In this document: piece by piece, positions 36,301 through 49,479 of the stretch | How positions within the stretch are numbered: the stretch's first letter is position 1 | Layout of the letters: the number at the start of each line of letters is the position of its first letter | Source of the DNA: Thermomucor indicae-seudaticae | Lineage: Eukaryota; Mucoromycota; Mucoromycetes; Mucorales; Lichtheimiaceae | Length of the DNA: 64,000 bases | Direction: 5' to 3' | Assembly: GCA_000787465.1 (NCBI GenBank) | Contig: JSYX01000035.1 | Location: forward strand, 41,176 to 105,175 | Program-made: the position numbers and the translations under genes | The notes under the pieces: model-generated | Seen by the model: only the letters and a program-made list of their open reading frames with translations | Database searches by the model: none | Told to the model about the DNA's origin: nothing

Positions 36301-39300
36301 TCGATATACAACTCCTTTGCTGCTTTGAACCAGGTAAGTTTAAGGTAGTTAGAGCAATAGCAGCTAACTAAACTTTTGATGGCGTCCAGCTATTTTCTGG
36401 TGAAAATTGGACGACGGTACTTTATGACGCTATGGAAGCTGGAGTACTGTCGAGAACTACAGCTGTCAATGCCCTCTTTCTCGTCTTGTGGTTCATGTTT
36501 TCAAACTGTAAGTGAGAGATCATTGTTTGTATCGTACGTCTTCCAACTAGCCTCTGGTAGTCGTACTTGTCAACATGTTCATTGCTGTCCTTATGGAAAA
36601 CTTTGAGACAGCAGAAGAGGAAAAGCGACAGCGACAGATTCAGCAATTTATTAGAAAAACGGAGACTGTGGTGGAGCATGATCCAGTCATCAGCAAATGG
36701 AATATATACCGATATTTTCGGCCGCACCCAAAGGGTCTCAACGTCAACAACATACCAGCCAACTTGGTCTGGAACGCAAAGAAGAATGTCGTTCGGGACT
36801 TCATGGCTGATGAAGGATTATATCTAGCGGAGACTCTGGTACGCGAGTTTTCTGGTTCTGTTAGGAAAAGGCGAATTGATTATAATGGTATTAGGATGAC
36901 GACATGATCCGGCCAGAAAAGAAACGGTTTTCTGGTGTGCGCGGTATACTAGAGCGGTTGTTGCATCGGGAAAGACCTTTGCCCAACAGCGCCACTCGCA
37001 AAAGCCTAAACTTGATAGATCGTAACCCGTGGGACCAGTTCCATACATTCTATGACACAGGAGGGAAGCTGTCCGAAAGGGAACCTCGGTCTTTGCGGCT
37101 TTTACTAGAGTCCTCGTCCTCAGCAGCAGCAGCATCGGGAGAAGCTGAGGCGGCAATGCATGATGTAGAGGAGAGGAAAGCTCTGCGACAGGAATTCATC
37201 TATGCACATCCCTCCTACGATAAGTCCCTCTATATCTTTTCCGTCAATAACCGAATCAGACGCTGGTGTCAGATGCTGGTTCCTCCTAGCCGGGGCGAGC
37301 GTTTCTTTGGCACCCAGCCTTCCTTGGTGGCCAGCTGGATATTTTACGGCATCATTATCTGTTCCGTGGTTACAACCGTCGTTCTAACCATCTACAACTC
37401 GCCTGTGTATCAGTTTCAGCACCGCAACGACCCGCAACATCTGTTGATTTTTGCACACCTTGACTGGGCCTTTACCATTATTTTCACGCTAGAATTTGTG
37501 ATCAAGGTGATTGCAGATGGCTTTCTGCTGTCTCCAAACGCGTACTTGCTGAACGGATGGAATGTACTGGACCTCTTTGTGCTTGTGACACTTTACCTGT
37601 CCAACTTCGGCCAGTTTGCGTCGTCGACAGGTCTCGAACGCGCGTTCCGTGCTTTCAAGGCGCTGCGAGCGCTGCGGCTGATCAACCTGCTCCGGCCCGC
37701 GAGAGAAATGTTTACCGTGATTCTAGTGAAAGGCCTGCCACATATCGTGGATGCTGCATGTCTGGGCGTGTTTCTGATCATCCCGTTTGTCTTGTACGGT
37801 CAGAACCTTTTCCAGGGCTTGTTTTATGGATGCAACGACAGCGGCGCCAATATCACGACCAAGAGCACGTGCGTGTTCGAAGCGATGCTTGGCACTCAGG
37901 CACCGATGCCTGACAGTACCGAGATCTATCAGCCACGCGTCTGGGACAACCCATACGTGTACAGCTTTGATTCGTTCTGGAAGGGGCTCTCGGTGCTGGT
38001 CGAGATCGCGAGCGGTGAGGGCTGGATAGACGTGATGGTAGCGAGCATGTCGATTGTCGGCAAAGACCAGAACCCGCAGCCGGACGCTAGCCAACTGACA
38101 GGGATATTTTTCATGGTGTACAATCTGGTCGGCTCTGTCTTTGTGATCTCGCTCTTTCTGGGAGTGGTTCTGGAGAACTTCTCGAAACGAAACGGAACAG
38201 CGTACCTCACGGTAGACCAGCGGCGGTGGCTCGACCTGAAGAAGCTTCTGAGCCAGATGCGCCCTGCGAAACGCCCCAAGCAGGTGCCCTGCGACAGAAT
38301 ACGGAAATGGTGCTTTGATCTCGTTGTACAGAAGCGCGGCAAGTTTTACAAGTTTATGACGGGCGTGATTGTAATCAATATCATCTTTTTGTGCACCGAG
38401 TCGGAACGTGACCAAGATATCCCTGGAATGGCCATCGCAAGAGGTATGCTGTCTCATATGCTACAAGAGGGTGTCTAACTTGGCAGCGGTTATAGCGTAC
38501 GTTTATCTGGGATTCATTGGTATCTATTGGCTCGAGATCATCATTAAGCTCCTGGGGTTGGGTTGGAACTCTTTCCGGCGCAACCTCTGGAACTTGTACG
38601 ATCTTGTTGTCGTCATCGGTAATACGGCAACCATAGCCACTGCTTTGGATCCGCAGGTGCGTCAAGTCAATGTGGAGTCGCAAAAGCTGTTCATGACTGC
38701 ACTTTGCTTTAAACTCGTACAACGAAGCGATAGTTTAAACCAACTTTTTACCATTATCGCGTAAGTACAGCGAAGGTCTCGGGCAGTCGAGTGACAGTTG
38801 TACTAAAGGACGACAACCAAAAGCGCCTCGGCGTATCAAATCGCCAATGTGTTCGCTGTATGGTTTGTCATCTGGAACACTTATGCCATCATGTTCATGG
38901 AGATATTCGGCTTGACAAAGTACGGCACTCAAGCAACAAATGAGTATGTGAATTTCCGAAATTATGCAAATACAATGATATCTCTTGTCCGGTACTCGTC
39001 AGGGTAAGTTATATATCCAAATTCGCCCCCTTCCTATTACCAACAAACATATAGAGAGGGCTGGAACACAGTGATGCATGATTTCACGGTGGAGCCGCCC
39101 AACTGTGTTGCTGCTGAAGATTATCTGTATTCAGATTGTGGGTCCTTTAGCTGGGCCTACTTTCTTTTCATGTCCTTCAACATTATCTCCATGTACATGT
39201 TTACGGCTATTTTCGTGGCCGTGGTGGCAGACAACTTCTCGTACGTTTACCAGATCGCCTCGAATTTCTCGCTCGTCAACCGGGACGAAATCAGAAAATA

Positions 39301-40489
39301 TCCTTTTTTCAACGCTTCTACTGCATGCTCTTCAGTGAAAAAAGGAATCCTTAACCCTTTCTTTTATACGTTCAAGATGGCTTGGGCAGAATTTGACGTC
39401 AACCGAACTGGTTACATCGAGCCAAAGGACTACGTTGCATTCTGGAGAGTAAGCTGCAGGCTCTTTTATTTATCAAGCTAAAAAGAAGAAAATTGATATC
39501 GTGGCTATTAGAAACTTGGTGGCATCTTCCGTGCAAGTATCTATGACCCAGAATACTCATACAAAAACCTAGTCCAGCAATGCAAACTGGATGATCGATT
39601 GGTTGTCGTCAAGGGCAATCCGTATCAAGTGAACATTGACCTGCGCGCTCTTCGAGCCAAGTTGAACGGTCTTGACAAGGAAACCGTACATCGCCGCAAG
39701 CAAGATCTGGATATGCTATACTGGGTGTGTAACTTTTTCCTTTCTGCGACATTATGGGTAACTAACTGATCATCGAGGATAGGAAGCGGCATTGACGGAA
39801 GGGCCAAAGGGGGTGTCGTTCAACCAGATGCTATTGATGCTGGCAAGACGCAAGCTAATCATACCAGAAAATGCTTTGCTGTAAGCTGTATGGTTAGCGG
39901 TCCAAAGACATGTACTAAGTCGTTCTACTTGTCTAGCCTTGAGGAGCTTTTGAATAACCGGAAAAGGGAAGAAGTAGTACAGACGTTGATCAAGATTGAC
40001 CGTGTCAAGGGTATGATCGAGACGATAGCTTTACGCAAGAAGTTCTTGAAACATCTCCAAGAGAAGCGCATTTCTAAAGCTCGCACCAAGGCTGCAAACT
40101 GTAAATACTGTCAAACAAGGAGAACGCCAATCTTTTTTAAATAACGGCTTTTCTTAGTGCCTTCCATCATTATGGATGAACAACGGCTTTCAAGAGCAAG
40201 TAACTTGATGGCATTGCAGTCTGCTCCTCCCACGCCAACTGCCGATGATGACAATATCTCGACTGCCTCCAATGACCATCCAAGCTCAGGTGAAAGAATC
40301 CCGACAGTGAGTTTTATTGATTCTTACGACTACTTTGACCCGGAGCCGACTCGACATTGCGCTCCTCGTGGACACACCGACGGCGAGGGAATGTGGCATG
40401 GTAAAACGATAAGATCGCTCGTCTGTGTTAACAGGCTGGAAACTGACCTTCTTTATATAGATCTTTTACAAGATGAACTGGAAAAGTAG
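33319..40489 (+). CDS. CCH1: CCH1, voltage-gated calcium channel alpha-1 subunit
   Basis: Plasma-membrane calcium channel with four six-helix repeats that works with Mid1 in fungi. The N-terminus is disordered, with a Gln run near 33774. Repeat I starts at the exon of 34239 (WTELFMMFIIALHG). Repeat III voltage sensor: RAFRAFKALRALRLINLLRP. Pore segments: I, GNQTWTDLMYDMMDAE (35300); II, FSGENWTTVLYDAME (36400); III, IASGEGWIDVMVASM (38010); IV, SSG joined by splicing to EGWNTVMHDF (39000-39080). The filter is thus N/E/E/E, as in fungal Cch1. More than 15 introns are present; most were checked locally, and the total is near 1,900-2,000 residues. The C-terminal tail includes an EF-hand-like FDVNRTGYIEPKDY. 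The last exon encodes LLQDELEK. Confidence 0.95.
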
Positions 40490-40786
40490 TATACCTCATG
40501 TTGTAATACTCATACGTCTTTCATTGTACAAAAGTCCTTTCTCTTTAATGCTGCGAATAAACTTTACATCGTAGCGAGCTCAGTCCACTTCTTCGTTTCT
40601 CCTAGCAAGCCACTGCTGATCACGGAATACCCCTCTCGAACAAAACGAGAGCATCGGCATCGCAGTTTGGATTATTGCAAACAAGTGAATGCTTTCCGGA
40701 TTGAATGTTCCTGAAAGTCACACTTATGCGGCTGGCTGGCAAAAAAAAACTCGGTTGCACCTGAGACAAAAAAAGCTTATTTGATC

Positions 40787-43256
40787 ATGTCTCCACTATT
40801 TGATCCGACACCTCTATGGCATGCGATTGAATTACCTCCTGTGACGGTACAGCCGACGCAGCCCGAGGTGGCGTTGGATGCGTACAAGGACAAGATCAGT
40901 CATGCGAAAAAGTTGCTGAAGGAAGAGAATGAAAAGGTCGATCTACGATCACGGCTTTCCTCGAGCGATCGCAGCTTTGTGTCCAACATTTTGACGTCCG
41001 GTACGCTGAGCGACAAGGTGTCTGCGCTGACGCTGCTTGTGCAAGAGTCGCCGCTACACAGTCTCAAGACGCTCGACACACTCATGACGATGGCCAAAAA
41101 GAAGTCGCGCAAGGAGGCGCTCATGGCGGTCGAGAGTTTAAAGGATCTCTTTATCGGCTCGGTCCTGCCTGACCGCAAGCTGATTTACATTGTGGATCGC
41201 CCGCTGGGCAGCCCCGAGGTCGAAGACAGGCATCTGGCCTTGTGGCGGTTCGAGGATCACTTGAAAAAGTACTATTTCCAGTACATTCAGCAGCTCGAAG
41301 CGCTGTCGCACGATCCGCTAATGCACGTCCGCCTGGCCGTTGTGAGGTGCATCTACGACTTGCTGGCGGCCAAGCCCGAACAGGAACAAAACTTGCTCAA
41401 GCTCCTGGTCAATAAGCTCGGTGACGGTGAGAACAAGGTCGCGTCCAAGGCGTCGCATCTGCTGGTCGAGCTACTGGTGGCGCACCCGGGTATGAAGATG
41501 TTTGTGGTGCGGGAAATAGAGCAGCTCGTGCTGCAGCCAAACGTCAATGAGCGGGCGCAGTATTACGGCATGATCACACTCAACCAGACAATCTTGACCA
41601 GCAAAGAGACTGAAGTGGCCAACAAGCTGATTGCACTCTACTTTGTCTTCTTCCGGCGGATTCTCAAGTTGGTCGAAGAAGGTGATAAGCTGGTTCCCGA
41701 AAAGACGAATGAAAAGGACAAGAAGAAGAAGAAGGATAAAAAGAAGGAGAAGGGGAATGCCGTGGATGTGGATGAACATCAGACGAAACTGATTGGCGCT
41801 ATCCTGACTGGTGTCAATCGTGCCTTTCACTTTGCGAAAATCACGGATGACACGTAGGTTGTGAGGCGGTTGCAGAGAAAGAGAGAAAAATCTCATTTGG
41901 TCTTTAGGTTTGAAAAGCATTTGAATGTCTTGTTCCAAATCACGCATGCCGGAACGTTTAATACAGCCATCCAAGCGCTTTCTTTAATCTTTTCTATATC
42001 CCTTGTTAAGCCAACCGTTTCTGATCGATTTTACCGGGTCCTTTACGAATCACTTCTTGACTCTCGTCTCATAACAACATCCAAACAGACCATGTATCTC
42101 AATTTGCTATACAAAGCAGTACGAGCGGATTCAGATCCACGCCGGGTCAAGGCATTTGTCAAGCGCATGATACAGATCGCAGCTCAGCATCAACCACCCT
42201 TTATCTGTGGTTTGTTCTATCTGTTAAGCCAGGTAACCACATAACGGAAAAAGTTCGATCGTACGGCAACTCATTGGTTACTTATTCTATAGTTGATGGA
42301 AACACACAAAGGAGTGAGAGCAATGCTAACAACTCCTGAAGAAGACGATGAAGAAGAGCACTTTAAGGATGTTCCAGATGAAGAAGACGAACAACAACAG
42401 CAGCAGCAGGAAGAAGACGAGGGAGAAGAGAAAAGCAACAACAAGAATTATTACGATGGTCGGAAACGAGACCCTCGATTTAGCAACGCAGACAAGAGTT
42501 GTCTTTGGGAACTGGTAAGATTTGCATATTGAAGAACGACCAAGAGGTGCTGATCAGATATGTGGCAGATACCATTTAAAAACCATTATCACCCAACAGT
42601 GGCCAAATACGCAGAGTTCTTGTTCAAGGGCGAAAAGATAAAGGATGAACCAGACATGCAAAATCACACGTTGATCCACTTTTTGGATCGATTCGTCTAC
42701 CGGAATCCAAAGAAGAACGTAAAGCCTCGCGGTGGTTCCATGATGCAGCCATTGCTTGCACGACGGGACGGCGGTGTAACGATGACACGCAACAGCAATG
42801 TAGACGAAGTGCCTGTCGTTTCAGAAGAGTTCTGGCGGAAGAAGATCGAGGATGTCCCTGTAGACGAGGTATTTCAATTCTTGATCGCGGTGCATTACAT
42901 GGAACTGAATGGTTCATTATTAGATATTCTTCCACAAATACTTTACACAAAAACGCTCTGGTGAGGCATTATCCGAACCACAGAAGAAGAAGAAGCAGAA
43001 ACTAGATGATGATGAAGAAAATGAAGACGAAGTATGGCGGGCAATGGTGTCGTCTATGCCAGGAGGGCTCGAACGTGACGACGAAGATGATGATCTTATG
43101 GACGAGGACGACGAGGATGAGGATAACTTTGATAACGAGGACGACGAAGATGACGAGTTTGATGACGAGGCATTGAAAGCGTTACTCATGGATGAGAGTG
43201 ATCAAGATATAGGAAGCGATATTGAACTCGCAGAGGCGCCGTCAGATTCAGAATAA
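40787..43256 (+). CDS. MAK21: MAK21/NOC1 (CEBPZ-type) 60S ribosome assembly factor
   Basis: Nucleolar HEAT-like protein that works with Noc2 in early pre-60S assembly and export. The first exon (40787-41857) covers the CBF domain start: FVSNILTSGTLSDKVSALTL, SPLHSLKTLDTLM, then KKYYFQYIQQLEALSHDPL. The CBF core continues in later exons (FEKHLNVLFQITHAGTFN, TMYLNLLYKAVRADSDPRRV, YHPTVAKYAEFLF). The last intron (GTATTT donor after DVPVDE) joins IFFHKYFTQKRSG and a very acidic tail. A Lys-rich insert (KDKKKKKDKKKEKG) interrupts the domain. The in-frame codons before 40787 lack ATG. It is shorter than yeast Mak21 because the charged N-terminus is mostly missing. Confidence 0.93.
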
Positions 43257-43577
43257 AACAAGAGTCGTTCCTCTTTCTTACAGATAGTTCATTTGAGCCT
43301 GGTTTGCGCGGCTGCATATAGTTACATCGACCAGAGAGCAGTAACCCGATATACGCCCAAAAAAGGCTATCCAAGGTTATCCGAGAACAAATGAGGTTGC
43401 ATAGACCTATGTAGAAAATCCCAGGCAAACAAATCTGAAGTTCAAAAAGAGCGCCACGATGTAGAACGCCTTGGTTAGCTAGTTTGCTTATGTCATCCTC
43501 CCATACTGTTTTATTCATATCCTAAAAGACAGGAGATATGTAGATATAAAGTATACATTTTTGGAGTGCCTGGGAAA
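43257..43577. other. Convergent 3' flanks of MAK21 and the WOPR gene
   Basis: About 320 bases between two converging stop codons. I see no gene in it. Confidence 0.5.
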
Positions 43578-45102
43578 TCACAGCTGAATATCAAAGTCAT
43601 TCCATCCAGTTCCTAGCAAGACATTAGGATCAAACATGAAGGCGTTGGCGATGGCATCCGTTCTGAGAGGCATGGCTGCATGATTGATGGTATGCAAAGA
43701 GGACGATGAAAACAAGTGTTGATGTGGGTTTTGTTCCTGACGATCCAACCGGTATCCTGTGACGAAAGATGCAGGCGAGTACGGGATCCGACTAGGGTAC
43801 GACCCGGCTCCAAAAGTTGATGAACAACTAGAAGTAGATTCTTCTGATGATGACGCTGGCCGTTCGTCCTCTAATTAAATCATAGTGTTTACTCCCTTTT
43901 CATAACCATTTGTTTCTTTCTTTCTTCCCTTACCTTTTTCGTTTGTTGTATCATAAAGGTGCTGATGTGCAAATTCGGCTGCAATGGCAGTAATGTAATC
44001 ATTCTGTTGCTGGGTATTATCGACGGGATAGGAGGATTGTTCTTGAGCCATGTATTCCTGTTGCAGTGGATAACTATTTGCCCTGGCGCAGCTGCAGCCG
44101 TTACTGCTTTGATGTGGTATAAGAGAGGTAGAAACCGGTCTGTTTCTGTTGTTGACTGGTTGAGGTAAGGGCCTTGTTTGATGAGGCGGTGTTGAAGTGC
44201 CACTGCTGTTTCGCCGACCATTGTTGTACATCCGTCGCTTTTGTCGGATAATGGACCGATCCAAAAGAGAATCGATCTCTTCCTTATTTCTGGCTTCAGC
44301 CAGCAGACGAGAGACTCTATTATTTGATGCTGTTCCTACTACTAACATTTTCCGGTGATCGACGTTCTGTTGTGGTTGTTGTTGTGGTTGTACTACGTTG
44401 TTGTTTGCTGATCTAGTGCTACCGCTACTGCTATTGGCTTCAACAATGGAAGAAGATTCTGCATCCAAGAAGAGCGGAACTCGAAAGTTCTGGTGAAGTA
44501 ACAGTTCAGGCGAAATCTCAAGCGAGGCAAGCTCAGGGATACTGCTAGGTGTCTTTAAACGATTGGCGAGCACGTCTTCTTTGCTGTAATAACTGATAAG
44601 ATGTTGCGGTACACCATTGACGACCAGCGACATCGACTTTTTGATAAGTCCGTCCTGCTTAAATCGGTAACTGCTCGTGAGTGAGCCTACCAAAGCCCGC
44701 TCACGCTGTCGTTCTGATAGGTTCTGCAGGCCTTTGTTGCTATGGCATCTGACATTGTCCAGGTCATTCTGTGGTGTTCTCTTGTCCAGCTCACGGTATA
44801 CCAAAAAGTTGCCCAGTATCCGAGATGGACTCCATACCAAACCATCCGTCCATCGCTTGATACCTGTTTGTAAGCACGACGAAGAGAGTGCTTAATAATA
44901 AGGATAGCGGACGTTGTCGAGTTCTCTTACCGCTCTCGTTCTCATCAAAGCAAAACACAGCTCCGCTACGAACAAGTTGCCGTTCTTTCTCCTGAAGTCG
45001 ACGACTTACACGGGGTAATAAGCCTCGTCGACATGCTTCAAAGACAACCAAGGAGTCTCGAGTTGTCTCTATGTAACCATGAAATGTCTCAGTGACTGAC
45101 AT
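43578..45102 (-). CDS. WOPR-domain (Gti1/Pac2, Wor1/Ryp1-like) transcription regulator
   Basis: Fungal DNA-binding regulator of morphology. Three exons (43578-43870, 43934-44863, 44931-45102) give 464 residues. Both halves of the WOPR domain are present: TFHGYIETTRDSLVVFEACR with VRSGAVFCFDENESG, joined across intron 1 to IKRWTDGLVWSPSRILGNFL. The second half is KQDGLIKKSMSLVVNGVPQH with LISYYSKEDV and ELASLEISPELL. The C-terminus is low-complexity, rich in Ser, Asn and Gln, and ends in GWNDFDIQL. In ascomycetes such proteins control the white-opaque switch, sporulation or virulence; the role here is unknown. Confidence 0.95.
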
Positions 45103-46936
45103 GGCGAAAAAACAAAAAAAGGAGCAGAATACAAGAAAAAGAGAGGATCATTTTCCGTGTCAAAACATTACATGCTTTTTTCCTTACAGCCCTGTGCCTA
45201 TCGATTGCATCATTGCACGACGCCCGCCCACTTTCTGTTTCGGAAGACCAAAAAAGTTCCATGGGCATCATTGGGCTACTCACATGAGCTCATTGCACAC
45301 GTGTCTTGCAAGCAAACAAGTTGGTTTTACTAGCATTCCACTACATAAGAAATAGAAATTTCATTACGTTTCATTGCTATCTTTGTGTAGCTTGCCCGAT
45401 ACTCATTAGTGAACAAACCACATAGTACTAGATAGACATTCGCTATCTACTGTGCCCATCGGCCTCCATGCATTGCATATCAAGATATACACATAGACAT
45501 ATCTAAATGTGCATGTTTTTACGACAAATGATGCGTAGCCGAAGGGAAAGGACTTCGGCAAGACCGAGTCCATGCATTGCAAAAAGAACCGAATAAACAG
45601 ATGATTAGTCTGTAACAACAGAATCTGATCGATGAGGGTACTCCAACTCCGTCCATACTCTGGGTGGATCACCTGAAGAAACCCCAACCCTCATGTTGAA
45701 GCTGCACTGCAACAAAAAGGGGAGAACGTGTTTTACCTTGATTAAAATATTCGACAACCAGTACATGTTTCCTTTTGCCTCCTTCTTCTGCAACGATGTC
45801 TGTAGCATTCTGTTGTGCCCAGCGTAAAAACCATGGGAATAAACGCGCAGATCGCCGATCTAATTACTGTTTTTGAATAGATGTTTGCGAAACTTCGAGC
45901 GCTCTTTTGCGTTACTAGAAACCATAGTTGCGCTAAAAACCATCCAATTTGGCGTCGTGTTAGTCAAAAGTTTACGTGAATGAAAAATCAATGCTAGCGT
46001 AGATTTTGCAGCGCTTTTATTCGCAAGCGCAAACTTGGTTCCAGCGGACACAAAAAAGGGCGTATCAAGCAGCATAGTTTCTATAGTCGTACAAAAGGGA
46101 GGCTTGGCTTACTGACAAATCCTGGAGACTTTGTTCTGTTGGTGCGATTCTTGTTCTGATACGCTCTGTGTCTTTGGCGACACACTTTTGTGAGAGATAG
46201 GGCTCCCACGTGGGCTGCGCTAACTGGGAGCTCATCCCAGTTACCGTGCCCCAGCCAGCCGGCCTTCGTCTCAGCCCAGTTGCGTCCGATCCCAAGTGAC
46301 GGAGATTGTTGTCTGCTCCTTATGGACAGGCGAAGGTCAATCAACTGTATTTCCACGTCTGTTCCAGCCGGAACTACAGCGCGAAAGCGGGTATCCTCTA
46401 AGGGGTTTTGGATTATTACAACTCGTTGATATCGATCCATCTCTCGCAAAATATGTGCTGACTGAAAGGAATGATTTACGGTACAGTACCTTGATAGCAA
46501 AGGTCGAAGGATGTGAGTGTCCCACAAGTTTGATTTCTAATGAACATGCACCATGCATGCTGTGCTGACAGAGTTGACTTTTGGCATGCATGGCTTCTTG
46601 TTCCACCAAGGACTGTACGATAATCTTCCGGACGCCGTTGAGGCATTTTATACTTTAACGGTTAGAGAATGCTGATTGTAAAGATTTGTAGCTTTTCGCT
46701 GTTAGTATTTCTGCTGTAGACTACAGAGAATCTGATGCTTTGCTCTTGCCATGTAATTGATTAGCATGCAGTTGCAGTCTCAGTCCGCTTCTTTTTGCAT
46801 CTTCATGTTGACTCTGTTTATCGCACGCAGAATCACTTGTGTTGTAAGTAAAAGTACAATGCATTGAAGCAAAAAATTCATGCGACGGCAATCCCGACAA
46901 AATTTGCTACTGCGCTTTTCTGATTGTGTCCTCGCC
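45103..46936. other. Unresolved stretch before RAD4
   Basis: About 1.8 kb. A plus-strand frame at about 46250-46510 (SGYPLRGFGLLQLVDIDPSL) and another at 46575-46672 (GFLFHQGLYDNLPDAVEAFY) look protein-like, but I cannot join them without making a stop. Minus-strand frames at 46081-46527 and around 45600-45830 are also open. A CCCACGTGGG palindrome (E-box core) lies near 46206. No confident gene is called. Confidence 0.35.
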
Positions 46937-49479
46937 ATGAAACGTAAATTGGAAGACGATCATGATCTCGATCCTCCATCAAAGCGATCGGCAAGACATG
47001 AAGAAAGCTCCGATGACGATGACGACGTCGAAGATCATGACTGGGAGACCGTCGAAGTACCAGACACAGATAGACCCGTATATCATGACGTCGAAGTCGT
47101 CTTTGAAGCACCTCGAGCTGTTTTAAAGTAAAAAGAAATAGAGGTGGTCTTTAGGGGGAGCTTATATAGTAAACAAAAGGAGATAATATTAGAAAGTCAA
47201 AGTGGGAAGCAGCTTATGAGCGCAACCTGCGAGAATGGATGCACAACTGCCATGTGACGCTATTGATAGCTCACTACATGATCCGTAACGCTTGGTGCTC
47301 GAATAAAGAAGTCCAGGTAAAGAAAGATAGAGAATCGCTCTGAAAAGGTCAAGTCCTCACGCTTGTCTAGTCAGTTTGCTTATCAATAGTGCCAGAGCAT
47401 ATACAAAACCAGCTGCAAGACGGAAACACGTCCGATGTAGCGTTTCAAACTGGGATCAAATGGCTTTTTGCATGGTGGAAGACATACTTTAACCTCACAG
47501 GAACCGGACTCGTCACGCGCGCATACGACGAGTACGCCTTTCTAATGGACGCAGATTTGACCAGAGACGATAATGTAAAGAACTTGCAATGTCAAGGACA
47601 CATTGATAAAATCACTCAACTGTACTTCCCTTTCTTTTCCTAGTCTATCGAAGCGTCACTGGCCGTGCGCGATATCAAGGATAGCGAAAATATTCCAAGC
47701 ATGCGTGATTTTGTGGAAAAGCTGGTCGTAAAGTCTGGTTATCGAGATACGTCGGCCCAACTCTTTGTTGCCATCCTGAGGGCACTTTCCATTGACGCCC
47801 GTCTCGTGTGCTCGCTGCAGCCTATTCCTTATCGCATTCCAGCAAAACGTTCGGAGCCCGATAAAGCCAGTGTTGAATCCAATGGTCAGTGAGAAAGAAA
47901 AAGCCGCTGTCTCTTCTCCTATGAATTCACGAATCGTGCGGAACAGACACAGGGTCGAAAGCTGATGATGAAGAAAAATCAAAAGTCAAGCTTAGGAGAC
48001 GAGGCCCGCGCCTTGGTAGTCCCAAGACAACCCTCGATAGCGAACTGAAGGCGTTCCACGGTAAGCCTCCCATTATTTGGGCCGAGGTATACAATAAGCA
48101 CCAAGATCGTTGGGTCTGTCTTGATCCTATCCGGGGACTCTATGACCAGCCCAAAGCCATGGCGCCCAGCAGCGGCGACAGACGCAACCAAATGGCGTTT
48201 GTGCTCGCGTTTCCAGCCGACAAGGACGGATGTATTGACGTGACGCGGAGGTACGCGTCACACATGGGCAAGTCGCTACGGCTCCGTGAGCGCGAGCTGA
48301 CGAGACGCGAAAAAGAAGCCGGTATGCAGTCGTGGTGGGAACCGTTCTACCAAAGGATACGGCGCAAGCGGTGGGGAGACCTTGAAGAGCGAGAGCAACA
48401 GGATCTCGAGAACCTGAAAGCGCAGGAACCCATGCCTACTTCGATCCAAGCTTTCAATAACCATCCACTGTATGCTTTGGAACGACATTTGAAAAAGTTT
48501 GAAGTCATTTACCCGCAGGAGCCTGTGCTGGGTCACATCAAAGGAGAGAAGATTTTTCCTAGATCTTGTGTCAAACCTGTGCATACAGCAGAGACCTGGA
48601 TGAAGCAAGGAAAAGTTATCAAGGACGGTGAACAGCCAATCAAACATGTGAATGCCAGAGCTGTTACGGCAGAAAAAAAACGAGCACAGGAATTAGCAAG
48701 GCTAGAAGGTGAGACCTTGCAAGTCGGCTGTTATGGAGAATGGCAAACGACTCCCTATGTCCCACCACCTGTCGTGGATGTAAGCCTTTCTATTCTCACC
48801 TCCAATAGAGAGACACTCATGCATGTGCGCCTAGGGCAAAGTACCTCGAAATGCATACGGTAGAGTAGACCTGTTTACGCCTGAAATGCTTCCTGCCGGT
48901 GCTGCGCATATACCAAGCAAGTAGCCAATAGCTTCTTTTCCATTTCTGTGATATCTATTAACACACAGCATAGTCCAAGGAATATCGCGGATTGCTCGGA
49001 AGCTGGGCATCGATTTTTGTGAAGCCGTGGTAGACTTTGAGTTTGTAAAACGGCGGTCTGTGCCAGTGACGAACGGTATTGTCGTTGCAGAGGAATACAA
49101 GGACATTTTGTTAGAGGCGAGTACAGCAGACGGCAGTACGGCTGTAGTCATAACCTGGATTGGATCTAACCTTCTTCCCTGATAGGCATGGCATGAGTAC
49201 GAACGAAACGAGGCAAACAAAGCTATCCAGAAGCAGGAAAAGGAAGTATATGCTCGATGGAGAAAACTGATCCTGGGAGTGTTGATCAAAGAACGGCTGG
49301 TCCGAGACTATGGTCAATCGTCAGCAGAACCAAGCAATGAAAAGCCAGAGAGCAAGTGGGACTCCTTCTTAAGGACCATGAATCGTGATCGGACAGAACA
49401 AGATACGAGTGGAGGCGGTTTTATACGGGAGGACACGGAAGGAGGCTTCCTTGACGATCACGACGATGATATGGAATAG
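46937..49479 (+). CDS. RAD4: RAD4/XPC, nucleotide excision repair damage sensor
   Basis: Binds helix-distorting DNA lesions with Rad23 and recruits TFIIH. The start is MKRKLEDDHDLD, an NLS-like region; an earlier in-frame ATG at 46880 would add 19 residues. The transglutaminase-like fold runs through SAQLFVAILRALSIDARLV, then IIWAEVYNKHQDRWVCLDPI. The beta-hairpin domains follow: BHD1 HPLYALERHLKKFEVIYP, BHD2 around LQVGCYGEWQT, BHD3 NAYGRVDLFTPEMLP, then GISRIARKLGIDFCEAVVDF. At least seven short introns are needed. The C-terminus is acidic and ends in DDHDDDME. Length is close to the yeast protein. Confidence 0.95.

Noticed and set aside
37723..38457. A 244-codon minus-strand frame inside CCH1
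   Set aside because: It is the antisense of the strongly conserved repeat III exon and has no family features.
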